Below, in pieces: positions 44,001 to 48,474 of a DNA stretch of 48,474 nt. Position 1 is the stretch's first letter; each line of letters begins with the position of its first letter. The notes under the pieces were generated by a model. That model saw only the letters and a program-made list of their open reading frames with translations. It was not told the DNA's origin and made no database searches. The stretch comes from Rhodopirellula sp. (GTDB taxonomy: Bacteria; Planctomycetota; Planctomycetia; Pirellulales; Thermoguttaceae): assembly GCA_012728855.1 (NCBI GenBank), contig JAAYEH010000208.1, positions 1-48,474 on the forward strand, written 5' to 3'. Position numbers and translations under genes: made by a program.

Positions 44001-45916
44001 GTTGGTTTTCTGCCTGAATAGCAGCCCGGCAGCACGATCGTGAACGTCGTGCCGTTGCCCTCTTCGCTTTCCACCTCGATCGTACCGCCGTGCTGCTGGA
44101 CAATCCCATAGCTGACGCTCAACCCCAGTCCAGTCCCCTTGCCGGCCGACTTCGTGCTGAAAAACGGTTCGTAAATCTGCTCCAAATGTTCCCGTTTGAT
44201 CCCGCAGCCGTTGTCGCTCACCCGCACCAGCACGTTGCCGTTGTCCGACGCGGTGCGGACGACGATCTTGCCTCCCTCGGGCATGGCCTCGCAGGCATTG
44301 AGCGACAGGTTCAAGAGCACCTGCTGGAGTTGGTTCATGTCGCCGTCCACCTCCGGCAGGCCGTCTTGGAGTTCTTCGCTGATAGTGATCCGGTCGTACG
44401 ATTTCTGGTTGCGGATCAGTTTCAGTGTCCGCCGGATGCAATCGTTGATGTCCAGCGGCTCTTTCATCGCGGCGCGCTCACGGGCGAAGTCGAGCAGGCC
44501 GCGGACGATCTCCGCCGCACGGCTCGTTTCGTGGATGATCAGATCGAGATCCTGCTTGTCCTGTTCGTCCATGTTCGCTTTGTCGCGGAGCAGATGGGAA
44601 AAGGTGAGCACGCCGGTCAACGGGTTGTTGATCTCGTGGGCCACTCCCGCCGCCAGGCGGCCGAGAGAGGCGAGTTTTTCGCTGCGTCCGATTTGCTGCC
44701 GCGTGGCGGCCTTGAGCCGGTCTTCCCGCTGGGCGACGGCGTCGGCCATCTCATCGACCGCCCGGCACAGATCGCCCATCTCTCCCGGCGCCCGAATGCC
44801 GACCCTTGCCGAAAGATCGCCGGCAACGACCGTCCGCGACATGTCGATAATCCGCCCGATCGGCCGCAGCACTCGCATCGTGGCCAGGTACAAAAGCAGC
44901 AGGCTGCTGGCGGTGGCCACCGTAACCATCACCAGCAAGACAACCGTGAAGGCGTTCTTCTGCTCCAGAAACGGCGACTGCAACAGGCCGACATAGAGCG
45001 CCCCGATGATCTTGCCGGCCGGATCGCGAATCGGCTCGTAGGCACTGATATACCAATTGTCGACGACAAAGGCCGGTTCGGCCCAGACGAGCCCCTTCTG
45101 GAGAACCTCGTTGTACACAGCTTCGCTCAATCGCGTTCCCACCGCCCGCGATCCGTCGCGACCGATCACATTGGTCGAGACCCGCAGGTCGCCCTGGAAG
45201 ATCGTCACGGCCCCGATTTCGCGGCCGCGGTAGCGCTGCTGAGGCAGGACGACTTGCTTGATCTTGTCGACGATGTCGTAAGAACGGTTCAGCAGTCTCC
45301 CTCCATAGAGCAGTCCAGCGAACTGCCCGTTTTCGGTAGTCAGCGGAACGGCCGCAGCCAGCACCATGCCGTCGTTTCGCGTTTTTTCGTCCGTCCGGCG
45401 GGCGGCGGGCGTGGGCTGGATATCGAAGCGTGCCCGTGGGCCGAGATCCTGGTCTTCCGCTGCCAACCGCTGAGCCGAGAGGATGAGCGTTCCCGAAGCC
45501 GGCTGCCGGGAATGAATCGCTTCGGCCACGAGCAGGTCGCCGCCGACGTTGTCACCGTGCCGCAAGGGATTATTGGGACGATAGAGGGCGTTGCCGCCGG
45601 GGGCAACCACCGTCAGGAAGTCCATGCCGCCGGCCTTATAGGCATCGTCGAGCAAACCGGCCAGTGCCGATCGATCGGCGGCCAGCGAGGCTTCGCCGAT
45701 CCGGTCGTCGAGCGCGACCGCTTCGAGGAAGCGTGTGATGTCGTTGATGCGGAAGTTGTAAGCGGCACGGGCGGACTTCAGGTCGAGCCGGACGCGGTCC
45801 TGGATCTCGCCCAGCCAGACCTTCTCCACGTAGACCATGCTCACCAGCGACAGCAGCGAGTTGGCCATCAGTAGAATCGCGATTGCCCCAAGGGTCAGTT
45901 TGAGACGAATCGTCAT
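43997..45916 (-). CDS. Cache-HAMP sensor histidine kinase
   Basis: The protein has 639 residues. Helix 1 (8-30), a periplasmic Cache-type sensor (about 31-320, ending ISAYEPIRDPAGKIIGALYV), helix 2 (about 323-345) and HAMP (346-400) come first. HisKA follows with H427 in LAAGVAHEINNPLTGVLTFS, then HATPase_c with LNLSLNACEAMPEGGKIVVR (N box), VRVSDNGCGI (G1) and GKGTGLGLSVSYGIVQQHGG (G2). Cache domains bind small ligands outside the membrane. The gene is translationally coupled to the NtrC-type regulator and divergent from a hydrogenase-type operon. The signal is unknown. Confidence 0.94.
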
Positions 45917-46171
45917 GGAAACTCCCGTAGGGTAGGCGGGACACTGGACTCGACCCCTCCCGCCCCCATGCGTAGGGCAGAGATCGCCGTGGTAGAACCG
46001 CTCCGCATAATACAGTGTACGACTCGATCATACATTCGGTGTGGCGATCCAACAATGCCGTGCCAAGGCGATTTTGCCCCCGCACGACGATTCCGATTTG
46101 CGGCGGCGAATCGCGAAAAGACGCTCGAAAGACAGGCCCGACTTGATGCCGCGTCGTTACGAATTGCCGCG

Positions 46172-46190
46172 GCGCCAGCCCGCTTGGCGC
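46172..46190. promoter_or_regulatory. Dyad, possible upstream activator site
   Basis: GCGCCA (46172-46177) and TGGCGC (46185-46190) are perfect complements with a 7-base spacer. It is centred about 46 bases upstream of the sigma54 -24 element, closer than the usual 80-150 bases from the start but not impossible. No second copy is obvious. Confidence 0.35.
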
Positions 46191-46225
46191 GAGGAAAACT
46201 GCTCCGCCACTTTGCCGCTTTTCCA

Positions 46226-46241
46226 CGGCACGTTTCTTGCG
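46226..46241 (+). promoter_or_regulatory. Sigma54 promoter before the NuoE-like gene
   Basis: GGCACG (46227-46232), four bases, then TTGC (46237-46240): the GG and GC dinucleotides are exactly 10 bases apart, as in the -24/-12 consensus TGGCACG-N4-TTGC. Only the first T differs (C here). Transcription would start near 46252, 130 bases before the GTG start. Confidence 0.75.
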
Positions 46242-46268
46242 TTAACGAAATCCGTCGTTTAACCGCAG

Positions 46269-46313
46269 GCCCAACGGGCCGCGCTTTCGGCCGAAACGCC
46301 CAGCCCGTTGGGC
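46269..46313. repeat. Inverted repeat in the leader of the NuoE-like gene
   Basis: GCCCAACGGGC (46269-46279) pairs perfectly with GCCCGTTGGGC (46303-46313) around a 23-base spacer. It is just downstream of the predicted sigma54 start, so it would form a hairpin at the 5' end of the messenger. Function unknown; the ten-base word CCCAACGGGC is common in planctomycete palindromes (recollection). Confidence 0.65.
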
Positions 46314-46381
46314 TCGGGGTTCAACGAGTTGGACGATGCCGCTAGTGTCTTAGGTCTTACGAGCGAAAGAGAGGGTGGAAA

Positions 46382-46864
46382 GTGGTAGCCCCGGACATCG
46401 ACGCCATTCTACTGCATTATCCCGGTGCGAAGCGGGACTCGCTGATCCCGCTCTTGCAGCAGGTCCAGCAGCAGCAGGGTTACTTGTCGCGCGAGGCGGT
46501 CGTGCGGGTCGGGCAACATCTGCGGTTGCCTGCCAGCAAAATCTACGGCGTGGCGACGTTCTACAACCAGTTCCGCTTTCAGCCGCAGGGGAAATTTCAC
46601 ATCCAGGTCTGCCGCGGCACCGCCTGCCACGTGAAAGGCTCGGCGGCCATCCTCGATGCCATCAAACGCGAACTGAAAGTCGAGGCCGGACAGACCACGC
46701 GCGATGGGCTGTTCAGCCTCGAAGTGGTCGCCTGCATCGGGGCCTGTGGGCTGGCGCCGGTGATCGCGGTCAACGGCGAGTTCCACGCCGGAGTGACCAC
46801 TCGAAAAGTCGGCAAAATCATCGAGTCGTACCGGAGAAAGGCGGCAAATCATGGAAACCAATAG
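46382..46864 (+). CDS. NuoE/HndA-like [2Fe-2S] subunit (24-kDa type)
   Basis: The protein has 160 residues from a GTG at 46382, with GAGAGG upstream. The helical N-terminus (LIPLLQQVQQQQGYLSREAV) and thioredoxin-like C-terminal domain match the NuoE family. Cluster ligands are C77, C82, C118 and C122 (CRGTAC and CIGAC). YGVATFYNQFRFQPQGKFHI is characteristic. It transfers electrons from the FMN subunit in complex I, NAD-linked hydrogenases (HndA, HydC) or NAD-linked formate dehydrogenase. It overlaps the NuoF-like gene by 14 bases. Because no other nuo genes surround it, a soluble hydrogenase-type complex is more likely than complex I. Confidence 0.93.
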   Translation: MVAPDIDAILLHYPGAKRDSLIPLLQQVQQQQGYLSREAVVRVGQHLRLPASKIYGVATFYNQFRFQPQGKFHIQVCRGTACHVKGSAAILDAIKRELKVEAGQTTRDGLFSLEVVACIGACGLAPVIAVNGEFHAGVTTRKVGKIIESYRRKAANHGNQ

Positions 46865-48474
46865 GCTGCCTGAAACCGGCGGCGATGGCCCGATCGAAAC
46901 GGCGGTGGCCTACGCCCAGCCGGAACTCCTCTCATGGATCCTCGATCAAGCCGACGGCGAGGCGGACCGCCGGCAGCGCGAGGCCAAGCTCGCCGCGATT
47001 CGCCGCGACCGCCTCGTCCGCCCCGCGGTGTTCATCGGCGCGGGAACCTGCGGCCTGGGGGCCGGGGCCAACGAAACCCTCGCCGCGGTCCGCCAGTACC
47101 TCGACGGCCACGAGATCAAGGCCGACGTGATCCGCGTCGGCTGCATCGGGCTTTGTTCCGCGGAGCCGATCGTCGACGTCCAGCTTCCCGGGAAAACCCG
47201 CGTCTCCTTCAGCCAGGTCTCCGCGGCCGACGTGCCAGCGCTGTTGGACGCCGTCTTCCGCGGTGAGATCCCCGACGACCACTTGATCGGCCAGCACCGC
47301 AACGAACAGCTCGCGGCCTGGCCCGACGTGCCGGCGTTGGACGAACATCCCTTTTTCGCTCCCCAGAAACGCTGGGTGCTGGCCAATTGCGGCGTGATCG
47401 ATCCGGCGCAGATCGAGGAGTACGTCGCCCGTGGCGGCTACAGGGCACTGGCGAAAGTCCTCGGCGAGATGACGCCCGAGCAGGTCTGTGACGCGGTGGA
47501 GTCGAGCGGTCTGCGGGGACGCGGCGGCGGCGGTTTTCCGACCGGCAAGAAATGGAAATTCGCTCGCAGCGCCTCAGCGACACAGAAATACCTGATTTGC
47601 AACGCCGACGAGGGCGACCCGGGGGCGTTCATGGACCGGGCCGTGATCGAAGGCGATCCGCACCGGCTCGTCGAGGGTATGGCCATCGCCGCCTACGCGA
47701 TGGGGGCCTCGAAAGCCTACGTCTACATCCGGGCGGAATACCCGCTGGCCATCAAGCGGTTGAAAATGGCCATCGCCCAGGCCGAGGCCAACGGTCTGTT
47801 GGGCAAGAGTATCCTCGGCAGCCCGTTCGGTCTGGAAATGATCATCAAGATGGGGGCGGGGGCGTTCGTCTGCGGCGAGGAAACGGCCCTGATTCACAGC
47901 ATCGAAGGCCGCCGCGGCATGCCGCGTCCCCGGCCCCCGTTTCCGGCCGTCAGCGGCCTCTTCGGCAAACCGACCATCATCAACAATGTCGAGACCCTGG
48001 CCAATATTCCCACGCTTCTGGCCGACGGGCCCGAGCGATTCTCGGCGGTCGGCACCGCCACCAGTAAGGGGACGAAGGTCTTTGCGCTCTCCGGCAAGGT
48101 GGCTCGCACCGGGCTGGTTGAGGTCGCTATGGGCACCCCCATGCGGCAGATTATCTTCGACATCGGCGGCGGCATCCCCGGCGGTAAAAAGTACAAGGCG
48201 GTGCAGATCGGCGGTCCCTCCGGCGGCTGCATCCCCGAGCAGCATCTCGATATTGACATCGACTACGAGTCGCTCAAGACGGTCGGGGCGATGATGGGCT
48301 CCGGCGGCCTGGTGGTGATGGATGAAGACAACTGCATGGTCGACGTGGCCAAGTTCTTCATGGATTTCATCCGCCGCGAGAGCTGCGGCAAGTGCATCCC
48401 CTGCCGTGAAGGCACGCGGCGGATGCTGGAAATCCTCGAACGGATCACACGGGGCCGCCGCCGCGAGCAAGGCC
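46851..48474 (+). CDS. NuoF/HndC-like NADH-binding subunit, 3' end outside window
   Basis: There are 541 codons, open to the window edge. Residues 55-140 are an extra thioredoxin-like ferredoxin domain (C67, C98, C102 in GAGTCGLGAGA and VGCIGLCSAEP), typical of the soluble HndC/HydB type rather than complex I NuoF. The 51-kDa core follows: SSGLRGRGGGGFPTGKKW (219-236, NADH site), YLICNADEGDPGAFMDR (FMN), the SLBB region and ESCGKCIPCREGT (4Fe-4S ligands). Expected further C-terminal ferredoxin domains, and a catalytic hydrogenase or formate dehydrogenase subunit, would lie beyond the window. It is coupled to the NuoE-like gene by a 14-base overlap and probably driven by the sigma54 promoter. 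Confidence 0.95.
   Translation, partial: METNRLPETGGDGPIETAVAYAQPELLSWILDQADGEADRRQREAKLAAIRRDRLVRPAVFIGAGTCGLGAGANETLAAVRQYLDGHEIKADVIRVGCIGLCSAEPIVDVQLPGKTRVSFSQVSAADVPALLDAVFRGEIPDDHLIGQHRNEQLAAWPDVPALDEHPFFAPQKRWVLANCGVIDPAQIEEYVARGGYRALAKVLGEMTPEQVCDAVESSGLRGRGGGGFPTGKKWKFARSASATQKYLICNADEGDPGAFMDRAVIEGDPHRLVEGMAIAAYAMGASKAYVYIRAEYPLAIKRLKMAIAQAEANGLLGKSILGSPFGLEMIIKMGAGAFVCGEETALIHSIEGRRGMPRPRPPFPAVSGLFGKPTIINNVETLANIPTLLADGPERFSAVGTATSKGTKVFALSGKVARTGLVEVAMGTPMRQIIFDIGGGIPGGKKYKAVQIGGPSGGCIPEQHLDIDIDYESLKTVGAMMGSGGLVVMDEDNCMVDVAKFFMDFIRRESCGKCIPCREGTRRMLEILERITRGRRREQG

Noticed and set aside
44022..44040. AGCAGCCCGGCAGC resembling the palindromic unit seen at 17471
   Set aside because: It lies inside the kinase coding end and is not a full palindrome; coincidence with codons for the C-terminus.
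44090..45874. 594-codon plus-strand frame over the histidine kinase
   Set aside because: Antisense to HisKA and HATPase motifs; no independent support.
46047..46066. TTGGCACG on the minus strand before the kinase gene, a possible second sigma54 promoter
   Set aside because: The -24 half is perfect, but the essential GC of the -12 element is TT, so I do not call it.

Overview
The window looks like a chromosome segment of a planctomycete (Pirellulales-like, possibly uncultured). This is inferred from protein content. It has small lineage-typical proteins of unknown function, Gfo/Idh/MocA and aldo/keto reductases with twin-arginine signals, a BNR-repeat secreted protein, an SMP-30 lactonase, an EboC-type prenyltransferase, high GC with long antisense open frames, and many dispersed intergenic palindromes. 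A desulfoferrodoxin and the first genes of a NAD(H)-linked hydrogenase-type operon suggest a life at least partly without oxygen.

Layout. 1-2.7 kb: a truncated IS200-like (RAYT) transposase, a ModE-type HTH protein, a Gfo/Idh oxidoreductase and a LysM membrane protein, all leftward. 3.1-6.8 kb: an EboC-like UbiA prenyltransferase and a phosphodiesterase-like protein, convergent with a polysaccharide flippase. 6.9-8.7 kb: a lower-GC type II restriction-modification pair. 8.7-16.8 kb: a leftward block with a HEAT-like protein, a BNR protein, an aminotransferase, an SMP-30 lactonase, a DinB protein and a glycosyltransferase-like membrane protein. 16.9-22.6 kb: a lipoprotein with its own terminator, an atypical Nramp-like transporter coupled to a zinc peptidase, a four-arm palindromic repeat, and a solitary Eco57I/TaqI-like methyltransferase.

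22.8-29.0 kb is the clearest functional unit. A near-consensus sigma70 promoter precedes six genes: a coiled-coil membrane protein, an 81-residue membrane protein, MreB, MreC, MreD and a PBP2-type transpeptidase. This is a rod-shape (elongasome) operon with two extra candidate members. 29-42.4 kb holds mixed single genes: an aldo/keto reductase, a 909-residue unknown, GT2 and GT4 glycosyltransferases, a BON protein, a second Gfo/Idh enzyme, a LuxR-type regulator lacking its phospho-acceptor, a NupC transporter, a superoxide reductase and an EamA transporter.

42.5-48.5 kb: a Cache-HAMP histidine kinase and an NtrC-type sigma54 activator, overlapping by ATGA, run leftward. Divergently, a NuoE-like and a NuoF-like gene (the latter cut by the window end) run rightward. 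A GG-N10-GC sigma54 promoter and an upstream dyad lie in the intergenic space. The likely circuit is that the two-component system switches on the NAD(H)-dependent redox operon.

About ten palindromic or inverted-repeat elements from several families lie between genes. One family shares a GGGGTCGGG core with the sequence next to the RAYT gene, which hints at a RAYT-mobilised REP system. No tRNA, rRNA or CRISPR array was seen.
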